NCBI GenBank assembly: GCA_037576215.1 | Contig: JBANDB010000005.1 | Span: forward strand, 1,550,001 to 1,614,000 | DNA from: Armillaria gallica | Taxonomy: Eukaryota; Basidiomycota; Agaricomycetes; Agaricales; Physalacriaceae | DNA length: 64,000 nt | Direction of reading: 5' to 3' | In this document: positions 10,897 through 22,249 of the stretch, in pieces | Layout: every line of letters begins with the position of its first letter | How positions within the stretch are numbered: position 1 is the stretch's first letter | The notes under the pieces: generated by a model | Told to the model about the DNA's origin: nothing | Databases searched by the model: none | Seen by the model: only the letters and a program-made list of their open reading frames with translations | Position numbers and translations under genes: made by a program

Positions 10897-12221
10897 TTAT
10901 GCCTCTACTGTCTTGGAACGCCAGGAAGAGTCAGTCAACGCCAACCAGCAGTAATAAACAGCTCGCATACCATCGCACGTATCCGAAATTTGAACGTGGG
11001 CAACCTTCCGACTCATCAAGATTGGAAGATTTCGCTCGATAGCGAGTTGGACAGAAATTGGGTTCGAGGGCTCTTCAACTACCGACGCCTTGCTGACCGA
11101 AACGTCAATAACAAGCGAGCTGACTGAACACCGAGATAGAACAGCATCAAGGTCCCGCCACGCCGTGTAGTCAGCCTCCGCTCGGACGTTGTATGTGGAC
11201 GTGTGGACTAAGAAGTTCACGCAAGAACATTGCACGTCGGGGTAGCTTTCGAAATGCCTGATCCACCATTGGAAGATACTCAGCTCGGTCGGTAAAGTGA
11301 TACGACCAAGGTGATAGTCCATCATCTCGACTGTGATAGATTTCAAGTGTTGAATGGGAAAACATTCGGACCTGTCTGCAGGGATATCATTGTCATCAGC
11401 AGGTGATTATTTCGGAGAAAGTGAACACGTAATACCTTCTGGTGGTGTATCAAATTGTGAGACGCGAAGAACTTCAAGCGAGTGCGTGGTTGAGTCAATG
11501 AAACGCCGTGCCAGATCAAAGTGGTGATCTTCCTCCAGCAGCACGTCAAGAACGCGCAGCCTGTCAAGATTCAGCGGGGAGAGCGTGGGAGACAAAACCA
11601 TCTCTGGTATCTGTCTCATTTTACGGAGAGACAGACCATTGATGTGTGGCCGACATGAAGCATCGAAATTAGCACTGAACGGAGGGCGGTCATTATTATC
11701 GATGGTCGTCATGAAGCAGGATATCTGACGAAGGTTGGGTGAGCGAGATAGGAATGAATAGAAAGCGTTGGAATCGGTGAAATGTGTGTGCATCAGGGTG
11801 ATGGATCGGAAGGAATGTGTTGCAAGGGAATCAATGAATTTGGGAGACAATGATGTCCAGTCCATCCCAGAAAGTTTGATTTGATTCAGATTAGAAAGAA
11901 TGTGAAGCAGAGCAGGAAAGTCCATCCTCGTGGACATGGTATGCGCCAGACGGTGGTTAACAGTCCATATAATGGTGAGGGCTGTCGGAGAGGACGAAAC
12001 GTGTCGCGAGGAACGACATAGTGCAAGGAAGTCTTTGCACTGACGATTCGAGCTGATTGTGATATCTCGCAGGAGGTGTTGTCTAGTTCTGGGAATGAAG
12101 AGTTTGCAGGCGAGACTGCAGGACTTGAGAACGCTTAGTGAATGACCTGCTTGGTCATTATGGAGCTCGTCGATAATGGCATCGATTAATTCTGGGGGTA
12201 GAGAATATATTGGGGACGCCA
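10897..12221 (-). CDS. F-box protein, tandem copy 3
   Basis: The start MASPIYSLPPELIDAIID (ATG at 12,219-12,221) lies in an F-box motif like those of copies 1 and 2. The open frame appears to end at a TAA near 11,407, but that stop lies inside an intron of 60 nt (11,376-11,435, GTATTACG..CTGCAG, branch-like CTGATGAC). The same intron position is used in copies 1 and 2, and spliced out it gives a continuous protein to 10,897. The 3' end diverges from the other copies (CWLALTDSSW). It is probably functional as an SCF substrate adaptor of unknown target, about 420 aa. Confidence 0.75.
11376..11435 (-). other. conserved F-box intron carrying an in-frame stop
   Basis: Donor GTATTACG, acceptor CTGCAG, length 60. 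The equivalents in copy 1 (7284-7337) and copy 2 (9323-9376) are 54 nt. All three are multiples of three. Only this one contains a stop in the flanking frame. Confidence 0.75.
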
Positions 12222-15115
12222 TTTCCTGGGGAGGCTTGTAAGATACTCCGCCGTCGTGTGAGCGTAATCGCTTTCCTTGATGGTAGGGAAGAACTTGATC
12301 ACGGCTATCCGGACCGCCCTTGCCCGCCGAGGTCCCTTGTTTTGTTCCCCGATGAGCTGGAAATGCCAATCGGAGGTATGGCAAACATGCCGAAAAGCAG
12401 TAAAGCATCCGTGGTTGTCTTTAAGAGCGCGGCGAGAGCTCCTGAAAACACAAGCGCAATAGGTGTGAAGTTTATTTATAAGGCCGTCGAACTGAAATTC
12501 GGGACGCATGACTGCTGATATGTGCATGTTGACGAGTAGACCTCGCTCTATGTTCCTTGTGTCAGTTGGTACATATTCGCTTCATTGCCTGCGCACCGAC
12601 CAGAAAAGAATTCGTCTGCAGAGCGTAGTTAATACAAGCAATGAATATGACAAACAACCTCACTTTGCCTAATATCAAGGAACAATATAAGATGAAACAG
12701 AAGCTGAACCTTGGCCGTGCAATCTATGAGAATCTCGCATCAGACGGTTACATCGAGCAGCGAGCCACCGGCACATATAGGCATTGTACACATCGAATTT
12801 CGACGAAGGTAATCACGCCATCCAGACATTCGAAATCTTGACCCCGTCAATTTCATTATCATTTTGTCATAGAAGTCGTTGACGTACCATCTGTTCCTGT
12901 GCAAAATATATCCGGCAGTAGCCTATCTTAACCTAAGGGCGGCGTGTATTCTTCTCATCTGTTGGCACGAAAATCGTTGATCAGTACCTATGCAATATTT
13001 TCCAAGAGGTCGAGAGATACTGACCTTCGTCGCCGGCTCGCAGTCAAACGGGATTGCGGCCCAAACGTGTGGCTTATGTGGTACATATGACGATGAACAC
13101 TGCGTATGCAGTGCTTCCACAACGCAAGTATCGGAAAGAGCCACATGGAAGACATTCGATTGCTTACAAGTTAGAAATGAATCACTGATAATAGGTGAGA
13201 ACGTCGGCATCTCACGTGCATGCGTCGTTAATTGACTTCGAGAGGGTCTTGATGCACTGCCGTAAGTCGTCGGCCACAGAGAAAAGATCCGTGAATCAAA
13301 GGACCGCCTAACTTGTGACCATTTAGTGTCTAGATTTTCAGGCCTACGGTAATAATTCCTTTTGGATGGGTGTGCCTGCGTAGGTCCCCGAAGTACCAAC
13401 TTGTCGACTGAGCATCAGTGTTGAACGAACGTCTTATTCGTCTTCCTGTCCCCTTCGGAAGAAGTACAGAGCGTTCTGATATGTTTATTAATATATTAAC
13501 TAATAGATTTTACTTACCGCACTTTTTTTTATCGATAGAACCTTCATCATTCTACTTAATCTCGTTCTGTCAGCGGAGGATATCTTCCGTTTAAATAACA
13601 ACACCCTACCTCATCTTTCTAGCTGATTTCGGTTGTGTAGAGATCTCCCATCATGTTTTAGTAGTTTCTTGAGCATTCAGGAAGAAATAGGGACTTGGAG
13701 CACTTCATTGACAGGAGAACGATTTGGAACGAGGGAACGTGCGTTCGCTTACATATTAAACGGACCAGGAAACATGAGCAAACAACGCCTTCTTCTTGTC
13801 TCCATACCCGTAGCCCGACGGCCGCAAGGCGCCGCGCGCGCACTCTCCTATATACAAGTTACAACCGATTCTATTTCATCATCAGATCGGTATCATTTTT
13901 GTATAAATGGGAAATGATTTTCGCACAGTTATATCAGGAATGATCAATCAGTGATGATGGCCATTCGCGGCCAGCCAGCCCAAAGCCAGCCACTCAGCCT
14001 ATAATCGACTCCCGTGACAGTCTAGATTTCAGACCTTCTGTTGGAACTCATACCTGGGGCGCTTTCGATGCAGAACCGAGAGCCTGAACACTCAGGTTCT
14101 TGAAGTCGTGTAAGTATTTTCTTCGAGTTACAATAAGCTCATGTACTCAAGGATACCTCCACTTGTACGCTAACAGCGCGGGGCGTAAACGCTCTCACGA
14201 TGTAAGTGACATTCTACCAGTGGACTAGCCCAGACAGAATGCTCTCCAGGTTCAATCGGCATCGATGCCACCTATATAATCACCACACTCATAAGCGACA
14301 CTGAAACTTCTCTTGATCGGTATCTTCAATGTGCATGCGCAACAATGAACATTTCTGAATCAAATACGGCGATGCCTGAACGTTTTCCCCATATTTCTGT
14401 TGACCGAGTTATCTAGAATGCTTGTATCATGCCTCCACATCCGGAACAAGCTAGCGAGTGCGTATGCGCTCATCCTCATCCAGGTCCCTATTCCTCTATA
14501 GGTCTTGTTCAATCTGATACCTTAGTCGTCGGAGCGATAACCGCGTGTTCCTAACATTCCCGTCGGTGACCGGAAGCCCGCCTGGGAACCGACACGCACA
14601 TTTGCCTCAGTGTGAAGACCGCCGAGTATGTTCGTGGGCCATTCTGTTCTTCATGGCTTGTTTACAGTTTTCAGATCATAATTTACGACTCTGGCAGAAG
14701 TCGACTCAACTGAGTAGTTATGATGTCCATTCGCCTCTGATACTGTCAGCGAGTTATTTCACTATCCACCCATGAAACTGTTTCGTGCTTAATGTAGAGG
14801 TGCGGGAATCATTTCACAGCTCTGTACCTTTTTTACGTGACTCGATAGCATGCCTCTAGCGCGAACAGCTCCTAATTAATTCATCTGCAATACAATTACC
14901 CCGGATCATCGCGTCTCGTCGTGACCTACTTGAGGCATTTTCACGGGAACCATATCGTCTATGAGGTCTAGAGAGGTACGACGGCATTGTTTTTCTCATG
15001 TTTAGTAACGAATATCTGCGTGTGCCTAGCGCTGGCGTCACGCACATCACGTCCCAATAGATTCTGTATGAAGCACTCACCCGAGGCTCGGCGTTCGTAG
15101 TCATTTCAACGTAGC
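12222..15115. other. intergenic, no supported gene
   Basis: About 2.9 kb with only short conflicting frames. The part near 12,300 (CGGCTATCCGGACCG) again resembles the upstream block of the F-box units. AT-rich stretches occur around 13,480-13,560. Confidence 0.4.
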
Positions 15116-15121
15116 TATAAA
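15116..15121 (+). promoter_or_regulatory. TATA box of laccase
   Basis: TATAAA lies 36 nt before the laccase ATG at 15,158. This is close for a fungal TATA box, so transcription would start very near the ATG. Confidence 0.45.
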
Positions 15122-15157
15122 GTGACTGCAAAGGGCTCTCTTGCTCTCCAGGTCGAC

Positions 15158-17815
15158 ATGGCTTTTTTCCTCTTTTCTCTGCTCGTCCTGACTCTCGGTC
15201 TCCCTAGCTCTCGTGGCCAACGACAGGGGACTATTGGTCCTGTTGGTGACCTCGTTGTTTCCAATGGGCTCGTCAGCCCCGATGGGTTTGAACGCCTTGC
15301 TGCGTTGGCGAACTCGCGGATAGATGGCTCGCTCATCACAGGGAACAAGGTTGGCCTCTCAGTCATCCGTCCACAACAACATATACGAACGTTCTGTATA
15401 GGGAGATGTATTCAAGATCAATGTCGTCAACCAGCTCAACAACGACACAATTCTGCAGAGCACGTCTATTGTACGACGGTTCTCTTTTACACAATTTCTG
15501 CATCTCACGCTTTACTTCAGCACTGGCACGGTCTCTTCCAAAAGGGTACTGGGTGGGCTGATGGGCCTCCGGGCGTAAACCAGGCGAGTAGAGTGATTAC
15601 ACCCACTGACCACTGTTACTAATCCAAACCAGTGCCCTATCGTGAAAGGCGACTCGTTTCTCTACACTTTTAATTCTGCAGACCAAGCTGGAACGTTCTG
15701 GTACCACTCTCATTTGTGTACGAACCTTCCTTCTTTATTTGACCTGCTCGGGAAGATGACGCCGGTCATTTTACATAGCTACTCAATACTGTGACGGGCT
15801 TCGTGGGCCTTTAATCATCTACGACCCCAATGATCCACACGCCGATCTGTATGATGTCGATGATGGTACGTTGACACGACTTCTTTCTGGTATTACAGCA
15901 TAACTCCGTCGCAGACACTACTAGTATCTTGACGCTGTCGGACTGGTATCATACACCTGCCAAGCAATTGGGCTTCCCGTAAGTTTATGTCTCTTTCTCA
16001 CCTATATCATGCGTTCATGGGGGCTAATCGTCAACTTATAGCACTCCTGATGCTATACTTATCAACGGTTTGGGACGGTAAAAATTAGTTCCTGTTCAGA
16101 GTCTCTCAGATGATGATCTTAACCGATGACCTAGGTGGAGCGGGGACTTAACGCATGATTTAGCTGTGGTGAACGTAACGAAGGGCACACGGCACGCGTT
16201 CTCTGTGTGTAATTCAATGTCCCTCTGATGAATACAATGCAGGTATCGAATTCGGATGCTCAACGAAGGATGTGACGCGGCATATACCGTCTCTATCGAC
16301 AGCCACTTGATGTAATTACCAGTCGTTTGTCTCTCTTGATGGTTCTTTTATTCACCTCTGATGGGCAGGACAATTATTGAAGTCGATGGTGTAAACCACG
16401 TTCCGTACACCGTGGACGAAATCCAGATCTTTGCCGGTTTGTTCTATCACCATTATGTTATGAAAGTAGCGACCAGTGAATAACTCTTTTCTTCAGGTCA
16501 GCGATACTCGTTTGTGGTCCGTCTCTGCTCCTTTTCGGAAGAATCCAAAAGCACTGAAATATCTCCTAGTTGAACGCGGACCAGGAAATTGGTAACTACT
16601 GTAAATCTATCTTTTCTCGCCGTCAGACATCATTCCTTGACGTAATTTTCCTAAGGGATCCGTGCCAATCCTAGTGTTGGTACACAGGGTTTCGACGGTG
16701 GTATCAACTCTGCCATCCTCCGATACAACGGTGCCCCTGATGCAGAACCCGTTACTGTGGCATCCACCAGTGTATTGAAAATGAATGAGACCCAGCTTGT
16801 GGTACGTCCTGTAATTCTGTGTAACGTTCCCACCGAAACTGATAAATCTCGTCTGAAAGCCCCTCGAGAACCCAGGAGCCGTAAGTTCAATGTACTTTTA
16901 CTGATTCTTATCCCCGGTTTGAACCATATGTAGCCCGGATCCCCTGTAGCTGGAGGTGTCGACGTCGCGAAAAACCTAGCGTTCGCTTTTGTATGACACC
17001 TCTGACCTCAATCTGGCCTTCTTCTTTAACTTATTGCCATACAGACAAGTTCCGGGACATTCACAGTCAACGGCTTCACATTTGTTCCCCCGACAACTCC
17101 AGTTCTTTTGCAACTTCTTAGTGGTGCACAGAATGCGAACGACCTCATTCCCTCTGGTTCTATCTACCCTCTTCCGTTGAATGCTACAGTCGAAATTTCA
17201 ATGCCGGGCGGTGTCATTGGTGGAGGTGTAAGTCCTTTCATACTTTATGCTCTTCTCATTTGATGTTAATCTCATTGATACAAGCACCCGTTCCATTTAC
17301 ACGGCGTATGTTCTCGTTCAATTTTTGCGGCTGTACATTCTCAAGAATTTATTATCATTAGCACACCTTCGATGTCATCCGAAGTGCTGGTAGTACCGTG
17401 TATAATTACGAGAATCCAGTGAGACGGGACGTCGTCAACATCGGTACCACGGGCGACAATGTTACGATCCGGTTCACTACTGATAATCCTGGACCGTGGT
17501 TCCTTCACTGGTGGGTCCCCTTTCACCGCTCTATGTTGGTAATAAGCTGATATCTCTCTGTAGCCACATTGATTGGCACTTGCAGGCGTACGTCTTCCTA
17601 TCCCTCATGTCTTCTAACTTCGCTAATGGCTAATCTCATAGTGGATTCGCCATTGTTTTTGCTGAAGCCGCGGAGCAATGGAACTCCACCATTGACCCTA
17701 CCGGTATGCTTGCCTTTTTCCTCGTCGGCGGGCATCGTTTTGACTCCCTAACCCCGCAGATCAATGGGACCAACTCTGCCCCCTTTACAACGCTGCGCCC
17801 CCTGGAGATCTTTAA
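15158..17815 (+). CDS. laccase (multicopper oxidase), secreted, 519 aa
   Basis: Oxidises phenolics with reduction of oxygen to water; extracellular. Twenty-one exons join in phase to 520 codons including the stop. Residues 1-20 are a signal peptide ([20 protein letters not shown]), followed by [17 protein letters not shown]. All four copper signatures are present: [41 protein letters not shown], and [17 protein letters not shown]. The last has Phe at the axial position, as in high-potential basidiomycete laccases. Exons: 15158-15349, 15402-15470, 15521-15583, 15633-15717, 15779-15865, 15915-15978, 16042-16077, 16135-16191, 16243-16311, 16369-16436, 16497-16516, 16570-16600, 16656-16801, 16860-16880, 16934-16990, 17045-17227, 17285-17305, 17362-17510, 17564-17587, 17642-17703, 17760-17815. 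Introns 3 and 8 use GC donors (GCGAGT, GCACGC). No disruption seen; length is typical for the family. Confidence 0.95.
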
Positions 17816-18258
17816 GATGCTACATGCTGCTGGCGACAAGTCTTGTATTTGAATTTGTTGTTTTCTCGGACTTCTTTCTGTTGTAGCTCCGTTATTATAC
17901 CATCACTCTCCACTTCAATATGATTAAATATTTCTTGTTGATTCTGTAACCCTTTTGCTCTCACTCCGCTGTCCTGCGTGAACCCGGCTGTGAAGTGGAA
18001 CGGACGCAATAGTTCGCTGACTCAGTCACGCCACGAAGCTTCTAGTATGTCTGTCGAGCAACAAATGCTCTGAACCAGAAACGTATAATGGCAGCCTCTA
18101 GGACCAGAAGCCCTTCATGTCCAGGGTTGGGTGGCCACCAATTCTGACTAAATATCCTGATGTTCCTTAGTCCTAGAAAACGGTCCCGAGCTATCCATAT
18201 TAAGGATCAATCACCGTTCTAAAACTCTCGCCGCCTATGGATGCTACTGATGTTCACT
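17816..18258. other. laccase 3' flank, no gene
   Basis: Downstream region between the laccase stop and the left target duplication of the large insertion. Nothing else was recognised. Confidence 0.4.
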
Positions 18259-18267
18259 GTGTGGACA
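18259..18267. repeat. 9-bp target-site duplication, left copy
   Basis: GTGTGGACA directly precedes the left terminal inverted repeat. The identical 9-mer directly follows the right one at 48,485-48,493. Confidence 0.85.
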
Positions 18268-18310
18268 GGGCACGTAGAATTTTGCGAGCGACCCTTGCGA
18301 GCTTGCGTTC
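18268..18310 (+). repeat. left terminal inverted repeat
   Basis: Begins GGGCACGTAGAATTTTGCG. Mismatches to the right end are three bases in positions 5-8 and one at about position 25. Confidence 0.85.
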
Positions 18311-18366
18311 CCTTGCGAGCCTCGATTTGCATTTGCGTTTGCCAGTGTGACATCATTTGCGAGCGT
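18280..18366 (+). repeat. subterminal TTGCGAGC repeats, outer left cluster
   Basis: Four TTGCGAGC copies plus TTGCGTT variants lie within about 90 bp of the left end. Inverted copies occur at the right end. Such arrays commonly bind the transposase of the element. Confidence 0.75.
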
Positions 18367-18439
18367 GACATGGTCGAGTCCAGTTCAAGTCTGCCGACTC
18401 AGCTTGACTATCCAGATGTTCGAAAGTGTTTCAGAAACG

Positions 18440-20110
18440 TCAACTGTGCGTTGTAGATTACGATCCTTGTCGATTCCTCAATGAATGTGAACACGGCAAT
18501 ACTTAGGTACAGCCACGATCGTGAGTAATATTTTTTTTCACCTCTCACTATGCTGAAATTTCTACTTCTTCTGCGCCGAAAACAAGTCTTCGTTCTGATT
18601 TATTGACCATACCATCGCAAATAAACGAAGATACGTGTTCCTACCTTTCTTCTCTCGTTGATATATCCTCAAGCGCAAAGGTATTGTCCAATCCAAGGTA
18701 AGTCAGCCCTCCCTTTGGCCTTATCCCAACTCATCATTCCCTTCCTGTAGATTCACACCCTCATATCCTGCCTTTGCAAGGAATAGTCTTAGAGAAACTG
18801 GGATTTCGTAGTATATAAGCTACGATATTTCGTACTTAGTATCCATGTCGTGTTTGCCAGATGCAAACCATTTTGCTACTCACTTTGTTTGAGTTCAGCC
18901 CGATTCTAATAATAACATGCCATTCACAAGAACGCAGCAGCACGAAAGGACCTCGCCACTGTCTTCGAGACGCAAGCAACGAGAAACCACCAAGGGGGTC
19001 CGAATATGAAAAAAAAAGACAGTGGGTCGATTAAATATTTTCGTGCATCAGCGCTGGACCTACCTACCTCCACGTGACCTATATGATGTCATTCTGCCTA
19101 ATATAGGTCTATCTTCGCACTTTTGGCTCATTTTCCGTGCAAAAGTACCTGCATAGTAAGTATTCCAATGTATTGAACACAATTTGCATCCTATTGGACT
19201 CGTACTTCAAAATTAGTTCAATAAGTTGTCAATAAGGCATATGACATCATCACAATGCAGTATGCATCAATGCCGAAGAGTGTTGATGAAGATGTTTGTA
19301 ACACCAACTATCATATTCTCAGAGGTAAGTAGAATGTATTGTGGTATATATTGCATCATGATTCATTCAAAATATTCCTCAATAACTTGTTTTTAGACCC
19401 TAATAGGAGGAGCCAACTTTTTTTTTTCAGGCATGCCGGCCCAACCTACCTACCTACCTGGTGTGCCGGGCCGACGTCCCGGTACCCCCTTGGAAACCAC
19501 TCTGTCCCAATACCCCATTACAAAACAGTGCGAGCAATCCTCGTCACCATCAAGGAAACCAAAGCAACGAGAGACCAGACTGTTGCAACGCACCATTAAG
19601 AACAGCATGGCAGCAGGAGAGGATCTCGTCACTATTGAGTTGAAAGCAGCCAGTATTTCGAGGTTGAGGTTGAGGTGGTGACGAAACAATTGTTGGTATT
19701 GGGCGCGTCTCGGTATCAAGTCAGTTACATGCCGCACTTCTGACAGTGACGGTTGTTTCAAGCCTGGTATGGTGCTCACTGTCTATCCTCTTTATGGACG
19801 TCCTTTGGAAACTCGACTTGAAGAACTATAAGATGAAGTGGATACCGCAGTACCTTCTGTTCCACTGGCTGACCATAGTCATTGCAAATGATTCGGACCT
19901 CGTAGTCTCGTAGACTGCCAGTAGATTCTATAAAAGGATGTCAGTATGGTTTTATGGAGGAAATACAAGTCCATGAGCCAACCTTGAGTAATACCATGGC
20001 TAAATAAGTGCACAGATAACTAAGACAAGATTGTGATGGGTAGATAAAGTAGTGATGCAGGAGTTAAACTTGATTTAAACGAGTGTCAAATTGGTGTCAA
20101 ACGTTAACGT
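18440..20110. other. gap between two subterminal repeat clusters, no gene
   Basis: About 1.7 kb with no supported gene. It includes CCTACCTACCT-type short tandem repeats near 19,445 and 19,050. It may be a later insertion separating the two clusters, but I found no terminal repeats to prove it. Confidence 0.35.
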
Positions 20111-20119
20111 GACAGACCT

Positions 20120-20275
20120 GTCACACTTGCGTTCATTTGCGAGCTTGGTTAAACGCTTGCGAGCAATACTAGAACGCTTGTGAGCAATGCTACAACGCTT
20201 GCGAGCCATGTTAGAACACTTGCGAGCCTTGCATTAGCTTGATCGGTGCGTGCATTCATATGATTAGACTTGCGT
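20120..20275 (+). repeat. subterminal TTGCGAGC repeats, inner left cluster
   Basis: Four TTGCGAGC copies and one TTGTGAGC, spaced about 21-24 bp (near 20,131, 20,155, 20,176, 20,197 and 20,220), within repeats of the form AACGCTTGCGAGCAATNCTAG. Same orientation as the outer left cluster. Confidence 0.75.
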
Positions 20276-20300
20276 TCGGACTTTCACTGATATTGTGATT

Positions 20301-20328
20301 CCGAGTCCTATATATATAGGATACTCGG
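20301..20328. repeat. near-perfect palindrome with TA core
   Basis: CCGAG and CTCGG flank the 16-nt palindrome TCCTATATATATAGGA, with one bulged base. It sits just inside the inner repeat cluster and just before a tandem duplication. It could be a TATA-type promoter or a cruciform. Confidence 0.6.
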
Positions 20329-20380
20329 TTATTATGCGAGTTGAACATGCCGTGGGAAAATCTATTTGGGGTATCACGGA

Positions 20381-20552
20381 TTTTGCCGAACTGACCGTCT
20401 GAGGGTATCGTGGGAACTTTTTCTATTTGTTGTCGGCTTTGTCAGTCTTTCTTGGCCTTTTCGGTATTTTGCCGAATTGTTCGTTTGAGGATATCGTGGG
20501 AACTTTTTCTATTCGTTGTCGGTTTTGTCGGTCTTTCTTGGCCTTTCGGCTT
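20381..20552 (+). repeat. tandem duplication, period about 86 bp
   Basis: Two copies share TATCGTGGGAACTTTTTCTA, TTTTGCCGAA-type starts and TTTCTTGGCCTTT endings, with several substitutions. Copy 1 begins at about 20,381 and copy 2 at about 20,467. Confidence 0.7.
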
Positions 20553-20819
20553 TGTCGGGGGTCCCTAGGTTTTCCGTTTGTTCATATGACTGTTGTATGA
20601 TTGGTTTTTCTCTTTACATTTTTATTTTATTGCGACGTGACATCAGTACATGTCGTACGGCACGCACTCCCATGCAACTGCCCTGTCCCTTCCTTACATG
20701 GTGGACATGTTCTGTCCCTCCTCTATATCCTCCTCTCCTTGTCGCCTTTTTACTTCTCCTCGTGTCTCCTCTTCCTCCTCCTCGTATTCAAACCCGATCT
20801 TCCTCTTCAGCGTTGCCCC

Positions 20820-21100
20820 CAATGAGCCTGCTCCGACTTGTCTGTTGCCGTTTTTTCTGTCTCAACTCGCGTTCTGAAATGTCAAGGTTGGTCACGTACA
20901 TCCTGTGGTTACCCGTCATACTCACCATCATGTGTTCGCAGTTGACCATCGCTATTGCTCGCAGTATCATTTTCATCTTCACATTATCGCTCTTGCACTT
21001 CATGAATAAAATGGAAAATTGTGCTTCGACTATGTCGCCGGTCCTGAACGCGTGTGGCTTCGTCTTCATATATCTGGTGACCATTAGCATTTGCGACCAT
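20820..21100 (-). CDS. exon of an unrecognised cargo protein with GDIVEAQ motif (partial)
   Basis: A minus-strand frame encodes FRTGDIVEAQFSILF followed by KMKMILRAIAMVN. As I remember it, this GDIVE-hydrophobic-x-LRA/S-A pattern recurs in hypothetical proteins of transposon-rich agaricomycete regions. A GTGAGT donor follows the HMM codons and an acceptor TTTCAG lies about 50 nt on, leaving a very short last exon. Upstream exons were not found. The opposite strand carries a longer but low-complexity hydrophobic frame that I reject. Confidence 0.35.
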
Positions 21101-21320
21101 GTACATTTATCTTGCTCACCTTTTCTTCCCTCCGTCTACGATGCCTCTATAGTATCTCACTGTTACGATTTTTCGGTTTCTTCCTATCTTATCTTATCCG
21201 GCACCTCGGCACCTACCCAGCACCTCGGCACCACGGCCTCTCAGCATCCAACCCCAACGATCAATCCCCAAGACTTCCCGTGAAGCCGCAGACCATCGTA
21301 TTTTTAGATTCCACATATCA

Positions 21321-21328
21321 TATATAAG
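21321..21328 (+). promoter_or_regulatory. TATA box
   Basis: TATATAAG lies about 18-25 nt before the ATG at 21,346 of the next predicted gene. Confidence 0.4.
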
Positions 21329-21345
21329 TAGCACAGCTCTCAGCC

Positions 21346-22068
21346 ATGTACTCTAGCTTCGAGCTAAGTTTATACATCCTGGACTTTTCTCTTATCGCTT
21401 GCCGAGAGATTAACGTTATCCAACGCTCCACTGTGACAATCAACGCTATCGTGGGTGACTGTCCAAACGCGAGACAGCCCATGACTGCTTGTATTGTTAT
21501 TCCTGAGCCCGGACATAACACTCACCACATTCTCTTCAGTGTGCACCATGCTATTTCCTGCCAACCGTGCCAGTACACCTTTTGGGTCCACGTTGTTGTC
21601 GAAGGGTATGCCTGTCTCTCGCTCAGTTTTGCTTCTGCTCCTGACATATCAGTTGGACAGATCCAGCATGTCGTAACCTTGTACCTGGTTCGGGGTCCAT
21701 TCGAGCAGTTGACCTTGATGGAATTCCCGTTCCCCTGTATGTTGGATCTCCTTCAGTGTGCTTATGGTGTCATCGAAGGTTGAGCTGTTGAACCCTGTGA
21801 TCGTAATGGACTGACTAAGGAACCTCAGTTTTTCTCACATTCCGCTGGAATGGTGTGTGAGCGCAGCTTAGCAACATGGGTGTCAACTCACGGTGTCTCT
21901 CTCTCAATAGGTGGCAGGTTCATGTGCACGATCACACCCATCACAGTGAATACCATCTCCTCCTTCTCTCCTGACTTGTTGTCTTGTTTCACGAGTCGCC
22001 AGGACTGTTCTTCATCATTCGATTTTACCTCAACACCTTCAAGCACGGTCATCTCCTTCATATGACAT
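21346..22068 (+). CDS. unrecognised cargo gene (4 or more exons)
   Basis: Exon 1 starts MYSSFELSLYILDFSLIA and runs to ..YTFWVHVVVE (about 21,608). A 44-nt intron (GTATGCC..ATCAG) joins GQIQHVVTLYLVRGPFEQL, and a second (GTTGAGC..CTCAG) joins VFLTFRWNG. A third (GTGTGTG..AATAG) joins RFMCTITPITVN, all in consistent phase. The encoded pattern of alternating hydrophobic residues suggests a folded protein. No family recognised. The true 3' end may continue past 22,068 through another intron. Confidence 0.4.
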
Positions 22069-22249
22069 CAGTTTGTATCCCATGCTTCCCAAATTTGTAC
22101 TCACCTTGAATAATCTTGTTAGATGCAACAAGTCCTTCGACGCTCTCTCTGCTGCCAGACTTTCTACCATGTGTCCTGTTTCGTATGTGAGTTTGTCATT
22201 ACTCTTGAACATATCAATTACTTACTCGCTTCTTTAACGTCGTAGTATC

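Noticed and set aside
11343..11567. Frameshift or nonsense mutation in F-box copy 3
   Set aside because: The TAA lies in a 60-nt intron found at the same place in the two sister copies, so copy 3 is not broken there.
12186..12527. 113-codon minus frame upstream of F-box copy 3
   Set aside because: It overlaps the start of the F-box gene in another frame and shows no motif or splice context.
12923..13399. 158-codon minus frame
   Set aside because: No start context, family resemblance or intron signals, and an opposing frame of similar quality.
20516..21283. 255-codon hydrophobic plus-strand frame
   Set aside because: Its composition is that of pyrimidine-rich DNA (Leu/Ser/Pro/Cys). It begins inside the 86-bp tandem repeat and overlaps a minus-strand exon with better protein character.
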